In this document: positions 1 to 8,160 of the stretch, one piece after another
Position numbering within the stretch: the first letter of the stretch is position 1
How the letters are laid out: each line of letters begins with the position of its first letter
Notes under the pieces: model-generated
What the model was told of the DNA's origin: nothing
Databases searched by the model: none
What the model saw: only the letters and a program-made list of their open reading frames with translations
Position numbers and translations under genes: made by a program
Assembly: GCF_015222005.1 (NCBI RefSeq)
Contig: NZ_JADFFL010000008.1
Span: 1 to 64,000 of the forward strand
Direction: 5' to 3'
Length of the DNA stretch: 64,000 bases
Origin: Mucilaginibacter myungsuensis
Lineage (GTDB): Bacteria; Bacteroidota; Bacteroidia; Sphingobacteriales; Sphingobacteriaceae

Positions 1-101
<101 letters not shown>

Positions 102-127
102 ACCTTATCGTCTATAGGACGTTAAAC

Positions 128-163
128 CAAAGCCCCTTTACGAAAGTAGAGGGGCTTTTTTTG
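128..163 (+). terminator. Rho-independent terminator of the rRNA operon
   Basis: The arms AGCCCCTTTAC and GTAGAGGGGCT form a GC-rich stem with a GAAA loop and are followed by a run of seven T, 25 bases after the 5S rRNA. The following 200 bases up to the next gene show nothing I can name. Confidence 0.9.
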
Positions 164-370
164 TGCCTATGCTTTTCGATAACAGCACCTCCCCACAGCC
201 CCTCACCCTAAACCCGATAGGCGGGAAAGCTTTTGCGAAGCGAAGGATCCGGGCGTACGGGCAAAACTTGGACAGATAGCGGGGCCGAACCACCGCCACT
301 GGCAGGGAATGCTCGTTTTCATATACTCTTTCGTATCTTAGTTTAAATGACCAACTACAATTTAAATTAA

Positions 371-691
371 ATGATAGATATGGAAATAGTCGCAAACCAC
401 AACACCTCTATAGAAAAGGGAAAAGCGCTTTTCCATATCACCTGGCTAACCGCACTGTATTTGATATTCCTCGCGTTAAACACCTACGTTTTTAAACTAA
501 ACTTCGTGTTGATCGGAGTTGTGCAGGAAATTATTACGATCCCTTTGATTCTTACCCAATTTGTGATCTGTGGATGGGCCTTGTATCGACTGATCAAGAG
601 CGGTTTCAATTCAAGAACTTACCTGTTATGGACTTTTGTGATTTCGCTTTTAAATAGCGCGGCTGTGGTGGGGAGTTTTGTATGGTCGTAA
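371..691 (+). CDS. Small integral membrane protein, unknown function
   Basis: This encodes 106 residues of no family I recognise. Three hydrophobic stretches, at about residues 22-41, 45-70 and 82-104, are spaced by short polar loops, so a three-helix inner-membrane protein is likely. The start is the ATG at 371; a second in-frame ATG at 380 is possible. It stands alone between the rRNA operon and the convergent efflux operon, sharing a hairpin with that operon's 3' end. Confidence 0.55.
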   Translation: MIDMEIVANHNTSIEKGKALFHITWLTALYLIFLALNTYVFKLNFVLIGVVQEIITIPLILTQFVICGWALYRLIKSGFNSRTYLLWTFVISLLNSAAVVGSFVWS

Positions 692-694
692 AAA

Positions 695-728
695 TAGCAA
701 AGCCGCACTTGGCGAGTGCGGCTTGCTA
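695..728. terminator. Hairpin between convergent genes
   Basis: TAGCAAAGCCGCACT and AGTGCGGCTTGCTA form a stem with one mismatch and a TGGCG loop. It sits between the convergent gene ends at 691 and 755. T-runs are weak on both sides, so it is a candidate bidirectional terminator. Confidence 0.6.
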
Positions 729-754
729 AACTAAACAATATTTCAATAGAGAAA

Positions 755-2221
755 TTAAAAGGCGTTCTGTCGGGTGCCGGCTTTGTAGTAAAGCTCGGCG
801 AGGGTTTTTTGGTAGCCGGCTACCATGCTTTCGCGTTTGATCTTCATGTCGATCAGTTTGGTTTCGCGACTGTTGATCAGGAACAGGGTGCTTTCGCCCA
901 ATTCAAATTTTTGGCTCTCGCCTCTTAGTAAGGTCTGCTGATTGTTGATGCTTTGTACCTGCACGGTCAGCTGGTCTGCATAGGCCGAAAGATCGTTATA
1001 AGCCGAACGGATATTGGTATTGATCTCGCGTCCGGTCTGTTGAAGGTCGTAATCGTTATCCAGTTGCTTCAGTTTCACTTCACGAAGTTTACCACGCTCC
1101 GAACGTAGGAACAACGGAAATGCAAAATCAAACCCAAATTTGTAATTGTTGCGATTGAAATCGTAATAGCTTGGTACGTAGCCGTCGAAACTGGTACGGG
1201 TCGATATCAATGTTCCGCTGATATTCAGCTTGGGTTTTAATACCTCCTGGCGATAGCTGCGCTCGATAGCCAGCTGACTGCCCTTGCTGCGCAATTTCAG
1301 CAACTCGGGATGTATGTTGGTGGCGTTACCCATCAAACTGTCCAGCATGATCTGGTTGGGTTTGGCGATTGCCCCGGGTATATCCTGCGGACGAGCATTC
1401 GCGGGTAACTCCATCGGGTTACCTTGCTCGCTCCATAGATGGTTTGATAGTACTAAACTGGCATTCTGCAACTCAATGGCCGACTTGGTCTTTTGGATGA
1501 TGCGCTCCTGAACAGTGATATAAGCCTCTACCGAATCTATCGACGGCTTATCACCAAGGACGGTCTGCCGGGCCAAGGCGTCAAAACGGCGTTGAGCCAA
1601 TTGTACACCCTCGTTAACCAGTTGATATTGTTTGTAGGCATAATACCAAGCCCAATAATCCTTAGCAATATCGTACCAGGTAGCGTTGATCTGTTTTACC
1701 TGCTCGGCCTCGGCATATTGTACCATTATTTTTGATTGACGCAGGGTATTCCTCCGCGCATCAATAATTAAGCCTTGCCCCAAAGGAATACTCAGACCAA
1801 CGCCAGCCAAACCCGGCATCGGTGTGCGGGTCTCGGGGTTGGTGTAAGTGCCGACGCTGCGGTCGTAGCCAACTTTAAGGTCGGCACCGGCCAGCCATAG
1901 GGGGACCTTCAGTTCGCTGTTCCAGTTGTTATAATAATCGGTATTGCCGAAAACTTTTTGGCCAAAGCCTGCCTTTAATGCCGGGTCGAAATAACCCAAG
2001 GATTGCAGCACTACGGCGCGGGCGCTCTCGCTAAGCAGCCCCGCTTGTTTCATTACGGGATGATAGCGGAAGACCAGCTCCTGCAGGTCGCTCAGGGCGA
2101 ATACTTTGCCTGTGTCGGTGGAGGCGGCCGCTTGTCGGATTTGCGCTATGCTTGCCGTTGATGTTAGTAGCATCGAGACGGACAGCAGCAGTGGCGCGAA
2201 CCATTTTTTATTCAATTTCAT
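755..2221 (-). CDS. TolC-family outer-membrane efflux protein
   Basis: This is the outer-membrane channel of a tripartite exporter, 488 residues, a normal TolC length. It opens with a signal peptide (KWFAPLLLSVSMLLTSTASIAQ) and then shows the long alpha-helical repeats of OEP proteins: Gln/Leu-rich helices ending in an LVLSNHLW-type segment near the middle, and a second half ending in the YQKTLAELYY pattern. I chose the ATG at 2221 because a GGGAGGA Shine-Dalgarno sequence lies 9 bases upstream; a GTG two codons earlier is also in frame. It is the last gene of a three-gene minus-strand operon, 15 bases after the HlyD-type adaptor. The substrate cannot be read from sequence. Confidence 0.9.
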   Translation of the reverse strand: MKLNKKWFAPLLLSVSMLLTSTASIAQIRQAAASTDTGKVFALSDLQELVFRYHPVMKQAGLLSESARAVVLQSLGYFDPALKAGFGQKVFGNTDYYNNWNSELKVPLWLAGADLKVGYDRSVGTYTNPETRTPMPGLAGVGLSIPLGQGLIIDARRNTLRQSKIMVQYAEAEQVKQINATWYDIAKDYWAWYYAYKQYQLVNEGVQLAQRRFDALARQTVLGDKPSIDSVEAYITVQERIIQKTKSAIELQNASLVLSNHLWSEQGNPMELPANARPQDIPGAIAKPNQIMLDSLMGNATNIHPELLKLRSKGSQLAIERSYRQEVLKPKLNISGTLISTRTSFDGYVPSYYDFNRNNYKFGFDFAFPLFLRSERGKLREVKLKQLDNDYDLQQTGREINTNIRSAYNDLSAYADQLTVQVQSINNQQTLLRGESQKFELGESTLFLINSRETKLIDMKIKRESMVAGYQKTLAELYYKAGTRQNAF

Positions 2222-2236
2222 CTGCACATTCCTCCC

Positions 2237-3604
2237 TTACTTCTTTTTGGCCGCGCTTTCGTCGGTCGGTTCTTTATCCAAACTTGGCGGGAAGCCGTTC
2301 AGCTGTCGCCATATCTCGTACCAAAGGGGCACTGAACGCAATATGATACGCCCGTAAACGCCTGAACCTTGGCGCAATTGTGTAGGCCATGGATCATCAT
2401 TAGTAGGTACAGGATTTGCCGGCCTTATCAAGATACGGTATTTACCACTTGCGCTGCTTACCCTGTCTATCGCGCTTATCTTGCCGGCGAAAGTACCTAC
2501 AGCTACCGACGGCCAGCCCGAGAATTGTACCGACGGCCAGCCTTCAAATTGTAAACGCACATCGCTGGTGTCAAGGATAAGCGGGACATCCATCGCGCTG
2601 ACATACAGATCTACCGCCACCATTGGGTTGAGCGGTTGCAGGGTGGCTACCGATTCACCTTCTTTGATGTTTTCGCCGATACCGGCTTTTAAGGTCTTCA
2701 CTACATAACCATCCTGCGGGGCACGGACCACGTACAAGCCACGGCGGACGCTGATATTGGCGATATCGTTACGCAACTTGGCTACATCCCCCTGGGCGCT
2801 GGCTTTGCTGGACAAGGCCGAACCCAGATCTGACTGTGCCTTAGCGATCGACTCCTGATATTTAGCCCGGATGTTATCCAGATCTATTACCGCGTTAAGC
2901 CAGTTCTGCGTAGAGTTATCCAGCTTGTTATTCGCGCTGATCACCTTGGCATTATCTTCCTGTAGTTTTAACCGGCGGGTCTCGATGTCGGTTAACGAGA
3001 AGAGGCCATTTTTGTAACCTTCCTCGTAACGCGCTAATCGAGCTTTGGTGGTCTCGTAAAAATTTTGGGCCGCTTGCAGGTCGGCGCTGTCCATTTTTAC
3101 ATAGTTGCGTGCTTGCTTCACCTTATTTTCGGCGGCCTTTAATTGCAGGGTGAGGCCGTTGCTCATGGCGCCCATTTGGTTGTTGGTAGCGTCAATTTTT
3201 TGCACTGCGGCAAGTTCGCTCGCTCGTTTAGCTTCTAACTGCTCGTTTAAACGCGTTGGTAATTCCGGGTCGAAGTAGGATTGGCTGGTCTCTGATATTA
3301 CCAGAATGGTATCGCCTTTCTTCACTTCCTGACCTTCGCGCACGGCCCAACGCTCTATACGGCCGCCGATCTGGTTCTGTACGGTCTGCGGCCTGTCTTG
3401 CGGGCGTAGTGCCGTTACCGAACCCCTGCCGGGGATGGTCTGCCGCCACGGCATCAACAATAAGATGATGAATAATATCCCGAGCACCATCATGATCCGA
3501 CCTAATTTTTCGGAGCCTTTGGCGTCAATTATTTTTTGGTTCGACTTTAACGACAATTCTTCCCAGTTTTGGATCCTCGCCAGATCTTTGTTTTTCTTAG
3601 CCAT
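2237..3604 (-). CDS. HlyD-family periplasmic adaptor (membrane fusion protein)
   Basis: This 455-residue protein links an inner-membrane transporter to TolC. After a short cytoplasmic N-terminus there is one membrane segment (about residues 35-52), then a lipoyl/beta-barrel half (GRGSVTAL, RIERWAVREGQEVKKGD), a long coiled-coil hairpin at about 130-285, and the returning lipoyl half (VRAPQDGYVVKT). The C-terminal beta-barrel domain ends in a charged tail. It overlaps the upstream ABC membrane-domain gene by 8 bases, and that gene's last codons supply its GGAGGAG ribosome-binding site, so the two are probably translationally coupled. The order ABC-HlyD-TolC is that of a type I-like exporter. 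Confidence 0.92.
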   Translation of the reverse strand: MAKKNKDLARIQNWEELSLKSNQKIIDAKGSEKLGRIMMVLGILFIILLLMPWRQTIPGRGSVTALRPQDRPQTVQNQIGGRIERWAVREGQEVKKGDTILVISETSQSYFDPELPTRLNEQLEAKRASELAAVQKIDATNNQMGAMSNGLTLQLKAAENKVKQARNYVKMDSADLQAAQNFYETTKARLARYEEGYKNGLFSLTDIETRRLKLQEDNAKVISANNKLDNSTQNWLNAVIDLDNIRAKYQESIAKAQSDLGSALSSKASAQGDVAKLRNDIANISVRRGLYVVRAPQDGYVVKTLKAGIGENIKEGESVATLQPLNPMVAVDLYVSAMDVPLILDTSDVRLQFEGWPSVQFSGWPSVAVGTFAGKISAIDRVSSASGKYRILIRPANPVPTNDDPWPTQLRQGSGVYGRIILRSVPLWYEIWRQLNGFPPSLDKEPTDESAAKKK

Positions 3605-4601
3605 GGTTAGCTCCTCCTTCCTCTAACTCCAGGTCGGTAACAACGGCCAGTTTTTCGGCGCCGGTCACCATGTCAAAAACGGTATTCAGGTTGGTCATCA
3701 GTTTTTCTATCGCGTAGCTGATCTGTACAATGATCACCTCGGCGGCCACAAATTGGCCAAAGGTCATCTGGCGTTCTACCACAAAATAAGATCCCAGCAG
3801 CAACAGGGCACCCATCAACACGGTACGCAGGGCCACCGCGCTGGCAAAGAAACGCCTTAATAAACTAAAGTGATCGTTACGGGCTTGCAGGTAATTGGCG
3901 GTGATCTCGTCGGTACGGTCTACCACCTCTTTACGTTTGGCATCATTGCCGCGGTAAGCGTCAAGGTCGGCGGCCACATCTTCCAGATAGGCCACTACTT
4001 CGTATTTATAGTTCGATTCCTCGTAGCTGGTCTCCACCCCGCGGCGGAAGTATAGCGCCAGCACAAAGATCATCACCATCAGCACCAAAATGCCGAAGGC
4101 CATAAACACCGGATGATAGAACGACAGGATAATGGCGCTGAAAAATATCAGCACCACGGCTGCTACAATATCTACCAGTAGCTTGGTCAATCCTTTTTGG
4201 ATGGTGAGGATATCAAAAAAACGGTTGACCAATTCGGGCGGGTTCTCGCCCTCTAACGCCGACCGTTTGATGCGCGGCAATCGGAAAGCGAATTCCATGG
4301 CCGCCCGGGCAAATATCTTTTGCTCGATCACCTCTACCAGCGTTAGTTGGGCAATGAGCAGCACACCGCCGATCACAATGCCGATCAATATCACGGCAAT
4401 AAGGATGTAGGTAGAGCTATACATAGCCCCGTTGCTGAGCAGGTTAAATACCGCTGTGGTACCCAGCGGCAACGTAAGGCCGATAAGGCCGATCATGATA
4501 GCGTATAAGTAAATGTAGTTGATGGTGGCCCGCTCGTAGTGCAGCATGCCTACCAATCTTTCCCAGGGCGTTTGCGCACCGGCAGCATGGTTCTTTTTCA
4601 T
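3597..4601 (-). CDS. ABC transporter membrane domain protein lacking an ATPase domain
   Basis: This 334-residue protein has the six-helix ABC exporter membrane domain, with helices at about 30-55, 65-90, 145-195 and 260-310. The coupling-loop pattern SYEESNYKYEVVAYLEDVAA is also visible. It ends at EKLAVVTDLELEE, the linker where the nucleotide-binding domain normally begins. No Walker A, signature or Walker B motif follows. The stop overlaps the hlyD-like start, so the short length looks designed rather than caused by decay. The ATG at 4601 (MKKNHA) is preferred over one 11 codons earlier, as the extra residues do not resemble the family. A partner ATPase must come from elsewhere, or the protein serves as a scaffold. 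Confidence 0.85.
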   Translation of the reverse strand: MKKNHAAGAQTPWERLVGMLHYERATINYIYLYAIMIGLIGLTLPLGTTAVFNLLSNGAMYSSTYILIAVILIGIVIGGVLLIAQLTLVEVIEQKIFARAAMEFAFRLPRIKRSALEGENPPELVNRFFDILTIQKGLTKLLVDIVAAVVLIFFSAIILSFYHPVFMAFGILVLMVMIFVLALYFRRGVETSYEESNYKYEVVAYLEDVAADLDAYRGNDAKRKEVVDRTDEITANYLQARNDHFSLLRRFFASAVALRTVLMGALLLLGSYFVVERQMTFGQFVAAEVIIVQISYAIEKLMTNLNTVFDMVTGAEKLAVVTDLELEEGGANHG

Positions 4602-4809
4602 GTTTATTTCGTCAGGGTATTTAAGTACGAACACCGGCTGCTATTTGTTTATTGCACGGTGTAAAGTGGTAGAGATGGACAAGGCCTGCAGGACGGAACG
4701 GTAGGGATCGCACAAATAACCTTGCCACTATATTGTCGATAGCGAGGTTGATATATTATTTTATGAAGATCTGTTGTGCTGCACCCAAAGTGCTATCCGG
4801 CGGCTTTAT

Positions 4810-5142
4810 TTAGCCGATGTGGTTGGGAGGCGGGGTGTGGATAGTTTGGGGCGGGGCCACCACATCTTGCAGCCTGTAACGGCATACCGGTTTGGCATGG
4901 CGGACAGGCGAATACTGCACATGATCGGCAAAGTTATGCCCGGCGAACAGTAGTTTTTTATCGCCTTTGTTAAACGACTCTTCTTTAGTGTCTTTGCCTT
5001 CTTCGGCATTTTTTTCGATAGAGAAATTTTCGGTGCACTTGGTAAAATGGCTCGCGAAAGCAACGCCCATTTTGAGCGTCATTGTGCAAAGCAATATGAT
5101 CGCCAGCACGCTATTCAACCAATTTTTCTTCGACACTTTCAT
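4810..5142 (-). CDS. Small secreted or anchored protein, unknown function
   Basis: This encodes 110 residues of no named family that I can assign. A signal or anchor segment occupies residues 9-31 (SVLAIILLCTMTLKMGVAFA). It is followed by a Lys/Glu-rich stretch and a C-terminus with VVAPPQTIHTPPP. The gene precedes the exporter operon on the same strand by 208 bases. It may be a partner or cargo of that exporter, but this rests on position only. The 175 bases between it and the exporter hold no other gene. Confidence 0.6.
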   Translation of the reverse strand: MKVSKKNWLNSVLAIILLCTMTLKMGVAFASHFTKCTENFSIEKNAEEGKDTKEESFNKGDKKLLFAGHNFADHVQYSPVRHAKPVCRYRLQDVVAPPQTIHTPPPNHIG

Positions 5143-5307
5143 TTAAACTATCAGATCGTAAAGATAACAGACAAACGTTTAAATTGGTTTTATAGTTCGT
5201 CATGATCGGGTAAGGAGTTTATTAGAATGTGATTAGAGACCATGGAGTCGTCTGAACCGGAATTTATGAAATTAATGAATTAATAAATTGGAAGAAGCAC
5301 TGACCTA

Positions 5308-5436
5308 AATCTCCCCGCTTGAGCGGGGATGCACTGAACGAACATTCAGCACAAACTTTGATAGGGGTGTGTCCTCTCGCGGACCTTGCAAACCAAGGAC
5401 ACACCCCTGACCCCGCTCAAGCGGGGAAGCGAGACT
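5308..5436. repeat. Palindromic intergenic element, family A copy 1
   Basis: A 129-bp element with nested inverted repeats. The outer stem is CCCCGCTTGAGCGGGG near the left end against CCCCGCTCAAGCGGGG at the right. The inner stem is GGGGTGTGTCC against GGACACACCCC. The ends read AATCTC and GAGACT. Two further copies lie at 5753-5877 and 23346-23473. It has no coding capacity and no transposase. I name the family only for this window. Confidence 0.85.
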
Positions 5437-5445
5437 TAAACTTTT

Positions 5446-5510
5446 CGTCATCGCGAGGAAATTCTATCAGCAACGTGGCGATCAACGATACGCAGAGCAG
5501 CTATGTAGGT
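5446..5510 (+). repeat. Dispersed intergenic repeat, family C copy 1
   Basis: A 65-bp block beginning CGTCATCGCGAGGAA. It is about four-fifths identical to 26722-26786 on the same strand. A related but more divergent block begins at about 5897. It has no coding signal. This resembles the GTCATNGCGAGGA repeats widespread in Bacteroidota intergenic DNA. Confidence 0.7.
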
Positions 5511-5556
5511 GCACTGCTGGTTATTAACGCCAGTCCGCTCATTGCCGCGGGGGCTA

Positions 5557-5582
5557 TTTCTTTTGTCTTGAAACAAAAGAAA
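5557..5582. repeat. Perfect 10-bp hairpin in repeat-rich spacer
   Basis: TTTCTTTTGT and ACAAAAGAAA pair perfectly around a CTTGAA loop. It lies between family A copies 1 and 2. The whole interval from 5143 to about 5980 contains repeats and no believable gene. Confidence 0.6.
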
Positions 5583-5752
5583 CAAAAATTCAAGACAGCG
5601 CTAATGCTTCTCCGCACAGGCCTTTCCCCTGCATGCGGCCAATTGCCCGTTCCGCACATGCCAAATGCATTGACCGCCTCGTCTGAAGCCGGAGCGCTGT
5701 CGGGGAAGGTATTCTTTGCAACTTGTCAGTGCCAAAAGTCTGGTAAAGCCCA

Positions 5753-5877
5753 AGTTTCCCCTCTCAAGAGGGGACGCACTGAGCAAGCATATAGCACAAA
5801 CCTTGATAGGGGTGTGTTATCGCAGACCTTGCAAACTGAACACACCCCTGACCGCTCTCAAGAGGGGAAGCGCGACT
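5753..5877. repeat. Palindromic intergenic element, family A copy 2
   Basis: A second copy of the nested palindrome, 125 bp. Its outer stem is CCCCTCTCAAGAGGGG and its inner stem GGGGTGTGTT against AACACACCCC. Both stems differ from copies 1 and 3 in paired positions, so pairing is kept while the sequence changes. Confidence 0.85.
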
Positions 5878-5896
5878 TTAAAGCATTATTAAGGAT

Positions 5897-5968
5897 CTGT
5901 CATGGCGAGGAGCGGAGGGTAGGCTTTGAGCGATGGAGCGACGCGGCGATCTCATAGGCAGGCCACAC
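5897..5968 (+). repeat. Divergent member of family C repeats
   Basis: It begins GTCATGGCGAGGAGCGGAGG and contains GCGACGCGGCGATCTCAT, the same opening and central motif as the family C blocks at 5446 and 26722. The middle is unrelated. No gene is visible here. Confidence 0.5.
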
Positions 5969-5977
5969 CGATCGGCG

Positions 5978-6334
5978 CTAACTTCTTGACTCTTGACTCT
6001 TGACTCTTGACTCTTGACTCTTGACTCTTGACTCTTGACTCTTGACTCTTGACTCTTGACTCTTGACTCTTGACTCTTGACTCTTGACTCTTGACCCTGA
6101 CTCACTCCTCACCCAGGCCCAAAACTGACGCCGGTGCAGATACTGCCCGTCCGACTCGTGCCGGTAGGCTTCGCGCTCGAAGATGATCTGGCGGTAGGCT
6201 TGCCGGTGGTTGCCGTAGCGGAACAGGTTATACAGATAGTTGACGATATATAACACATAAAAAGGCAGTACCAATAACTCCAGCTGCTGCCTCAGGTGGA
6301 TACCCTCGTGCCGGAGCAGGGTAATAAAACACAC
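5978..6334 (-). pseudogene. HEGIH-motif conserved protein, damaged at both ends
   Basis: The core (about residues 5-72: LLRHEGIHLRQQLELLVLPF, YGNHRQAYRQIIFEREAY, FWAWVRS) matches, from memory, a conserved Bacteroidota family with an HE-x-x-H motif and a membrane helix. Family members normally have a longer N-terminus and end at the FWAW segment. Here the only start is a GTG directly upstream of the motif. The frame is open further upstream into the neighbouring ATPase gene without an ATG. At the other end the stop is lost and the frame reads through the heptamer array. I infer N-terminal truncation at the edge of the defence island and C-terminal extension by the repeat. It could still be expressed. 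Confidence 0.6.
5984..6095. repeat. 7-bp tandem array, 16 perfect copies of TCTTGAC
   Basis: Sixteen uninterrupted perfect copies of TCTTGAC cover 112 bp. On the minus strand, the sense of the adjoining gene, the unit reads AGTCAAG. Minus-strand translation stays open in all frames, giving a seven-residue peptide repeat (SRVKSQE). A degenerate unit follows at 6096. There are no spacers, so it is not CRISPR. Confidence 0.98.
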
Positions 6335-6366
6335 GGCTTTTACCGATGGTTTCGAAAGCCTTCGAA

Positions 6367-7656
6367 CTATAGTTCGTCAGGATCAAAGTCAAGTAATAGT
6401 TGCTTGTTAATCCGAGGCACCCCGCCTAATTGATCATTCAGATATTCTTTGTCGATGATAGCGTCGGAGCGAATAGGCTTTTCCCGACCATGTACGCTGG
6501 ACATGCTGGACGCCCCGAATAGGTCTTTGTTAAGCAGGACCATCTGATCGCGACGCAGTTTTTTAAAAACTTGTATGTTATGTGTAGTTAAAATTGCTTG
6601 ACAATGATTTCGGTTTAATGGTGAGGCGTTGAATAAATGTACGATTAGATTGACCAGGTGTGTGTGCAGGCGGGAATCAAGTTCGTCAATCCAAATGATT
6701 TCACCGTCGACAAGCGACTTTACAATCGGGCCGAGTAAGGAAACGAATTTTTGGGCTCCAGCGGACTCTTGTTCTAATAGTTCGAAATAAAGATGATCTA
6801 CAGGTTGAAAATGCTCGTCAAATCGCTGGTGTCTTGTTTTAAGTTTATATTCCTTCAACTCTTCATCGTGTATTGCGTAAAAAGCAGCTTCTTTGTCTTT
6901 AAAGCGTGCAAGTCGTTCATCGAGTTCTTCTTTTATCGTTGAAAAACCCAAGTCAGACTTTTTAATGATATCGTATATTGTGGCGCGATATTTTTCGTCT
7001 TTTATCAGTGCGGCTGTCAGGTCAATATTACGGTCAATGCTATTGTCAGTATATAGTTTGTTGCAATAAAACCAATCGATAATTTTTTGTCCAAACTGTA
7101 TATTAAATTTACCTAATACGGAAAGGAATAGAGCTTTGGGCTTTGTAAACTCTATCAGAACCTTTAGCTTTTGCTTTAAATCTGCCTGAAAACGTTTGTC
7201 AATTTGATAATCTGATCCATTTCGAATAAACACATTTTCCTCTTTACGTTTACTCGTCGTAAATAACCATTCTTGGTGTATGCGTTCCTTATCAGCAACA
7301 AAGCCGTATCTGAAACCGACTTGATTAATCACGAAATAAACTTCAAGCGTAGTTGGTTCATTTTCAGTCAGTTTGTTTAATGAAAAGGGCTGCACTGGGA
7401 TTTTGAGTGCTGATATATTATCATTTGTTGAATTGAGCACCCAATACCTCATCACCATGAAGGCTTTGAAAAAATTTGATTTTCCAGAGTTATTAGCCCC
7501 AAATAAACTTATGTTTTTCAGCACTTTAATGTCTTGGGTGCCAAGTTGGCTATGAATCACATTTTTGGGAAATTCACGAATAGCACCGGCAGCTAAGTCT
7601 AAAGTTGCCGTTTCCATGAAGGATAAAAAGTTTTTTACAGTGAACTTTATTAACAT
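6367..7656 (-). CDS. AAA family ATPase, COG1106 / AbiL-like, probable phage defence
   Basis: A 429-residue SMC/ABC-like ATPase. The Walker A GANNSGKS is at residues 53-60. A signature-like EQESAGAQKFVSLLG lies near residue 292, Walker B IIWIDELDSRLH near 317, and the switch TTHN near 357. The N-terminal MLIKFTVKNFLSF is typical of COG1106 ATPases found in abortive-infection and RloC/OLD-like defence modules. No RloB or nuclease partner follows. It points away from the CBASS operon, with 504 bases between, and ends 33 bases before the damaged HEGIH gene. A defence role is inferred from family and neighbours. Confidence 0.82.
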   Translation of the reverse strand: MLIKFTVKNFLSFMETATLDLAAGAIREFPKNVIHSQLGTQDIKVLKNISLFGANNSGKSNFFKAFMVMRYWVLNSTNDNISALKIPVQPFSLNKLTENEPTTLEVYFVINQVGFRYGFVADKERIHQEWLFTTSKRKEENVFIRNGSDYQIDKRFQADLKQKLKVLIEFTKPKALFLSVLGKFNIQFGQKIIDWFYCNKLYTDNSIDRNIDLTAALIKDEKYRATIYDIIKKSDLGFSTIKEELDERLARFKDKEAAFYAIHDEELKEYKLKTRHQRFDEHFQPVDHLYFELLEQESAGAQKFVSLLGPIVKSLVDGEIIWIDELDSRLHTHLVNLIVHLFNASPLNRNHCQAILTTHNIQVFKKLRRDQMVLLNKDLFGASSMSSVHGREKPIRSDAIIDKEYLNDQLGGVPRINKQLLLDFDPDEL

Positions 7657-7773
7657 TTTATCTATTGATGGTCAGTACTAATGTACCTTATTTTACTTAA
7701 AAACATTAAAATTTGTAAAATATAACGAATATGTTGCTAACAATCTTATGTTAATAAATAAAGGAGTAAAAAA

Positions 7774-7800
7774 ATGAGTTTTTTGGAGAAGATCTCGTAG
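7774..7800 (+). other. Eight-codon mini-ORF with strong ribosome-binding site
   Basis: AAAGGAG at 7760-7766 is placed 7 bases before ATG, which opens MSFLEKIS followed by TAG. A small hairpin, CTAAC/GTTAG, follows at 7815-7830. It could be a leader peptide or the 5' remnant of a lost gene. It lies between the divergent ATPase and CBASS operon. Confidence 0.3.
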
Positions 7801-7877
7801 TTTTAACTGTTTTCTAACGAGGATGTTAGGATGCAGTTATTGTTAATTATATAACGTAATTGATGTGTTCTTTAAAT

Positions 7878-7912
7878 AAAAAAGCCTGTTTGGACTGCCA
7901 TCCAAACAAGCT
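7878..7912 (-). terminator. Hairpin with T-run on minus strand
   Basis: On the minus strand GCTTGTTTGGA and TCCAAACAGGC form a stem with one mismatch, followed by TTTTTTATTT. It would stop transcripts entering from the CBASS side before the ATPase gene. The plus side has no T-run. Confidence 0.65.
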
Positions 7913-8011
7913 TAAGTGTCTCGAAGTAAATCAGACCGGTTCATCACCGGGGATACACTTGTATGACGTCTTGTAAATTTTGTTGGGCGAAGCTAAAAAA
8001 AAGTTTCGTTT

Positions 8012-8040
8012 AAATTATTTCCTCTCCGGAAATAATTTTG
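8012..8040 (+). promoter_or_regulatory. Candidate CBASS promoter -7 element overlapping a perfect palindrome
   Basis: TAATTTTG at 8033-8040 fits the Bacteroidota -7 consensus TAnnTTTG. It overlaps a perfect 11-bp inverted repeat, AAATTATTTCC/GGAAATAATTT with a TCTCC loop. No good TTG -33 element sits 20 bases upstream. The placement suggests an operator, or a hairpin at the transcript start. This is an inference. Confidence 0.45.
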
Positions 8041-8103
8041 TTACACCGTTCATATTCCCTTCTGATTACCGGAATGCTGCGCCAAACACGAGAAGTGGGC
8101 GCT

Positions 8104-8132
8104 GTCTGTTGCCTTTTTCCAAGGCAACAGAC
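8104..8132. promoter_or_regulatory. Perfect 12-bp hairpin in CBASS leader
   Basis: GTCTGTTGCCTT and AAGGCAACAGAC pair perfectly around a 5-base TTTCC loop. It ends 28 bases before the first CBASS-operon start codon at 8161. There is no T-run, so it is not a simple terminator. It could be a regulatory stem or a repressor site. Confidence 0.6.
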
Positions 8133-8160
8133 TATTACTTGACCATTAATTAAATAAACA

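Noticed and set aside
138..395. 85-codon minus-strand open frame after the 5S rRNA
   Set aside because: It overlaps the rRNA terminator and the start of the next gene and has no protein-like features.
5319..5957. 212-codon plus-strand open frame
   Set aside because: It runs through two family A palindromes and family C repeats, and its composition follows the repeats with no protein-like pattern.
5984..6095. CRISPR array
   Set aside because: Sixteen heptamers without spacers. This is a simple tandem repeat.
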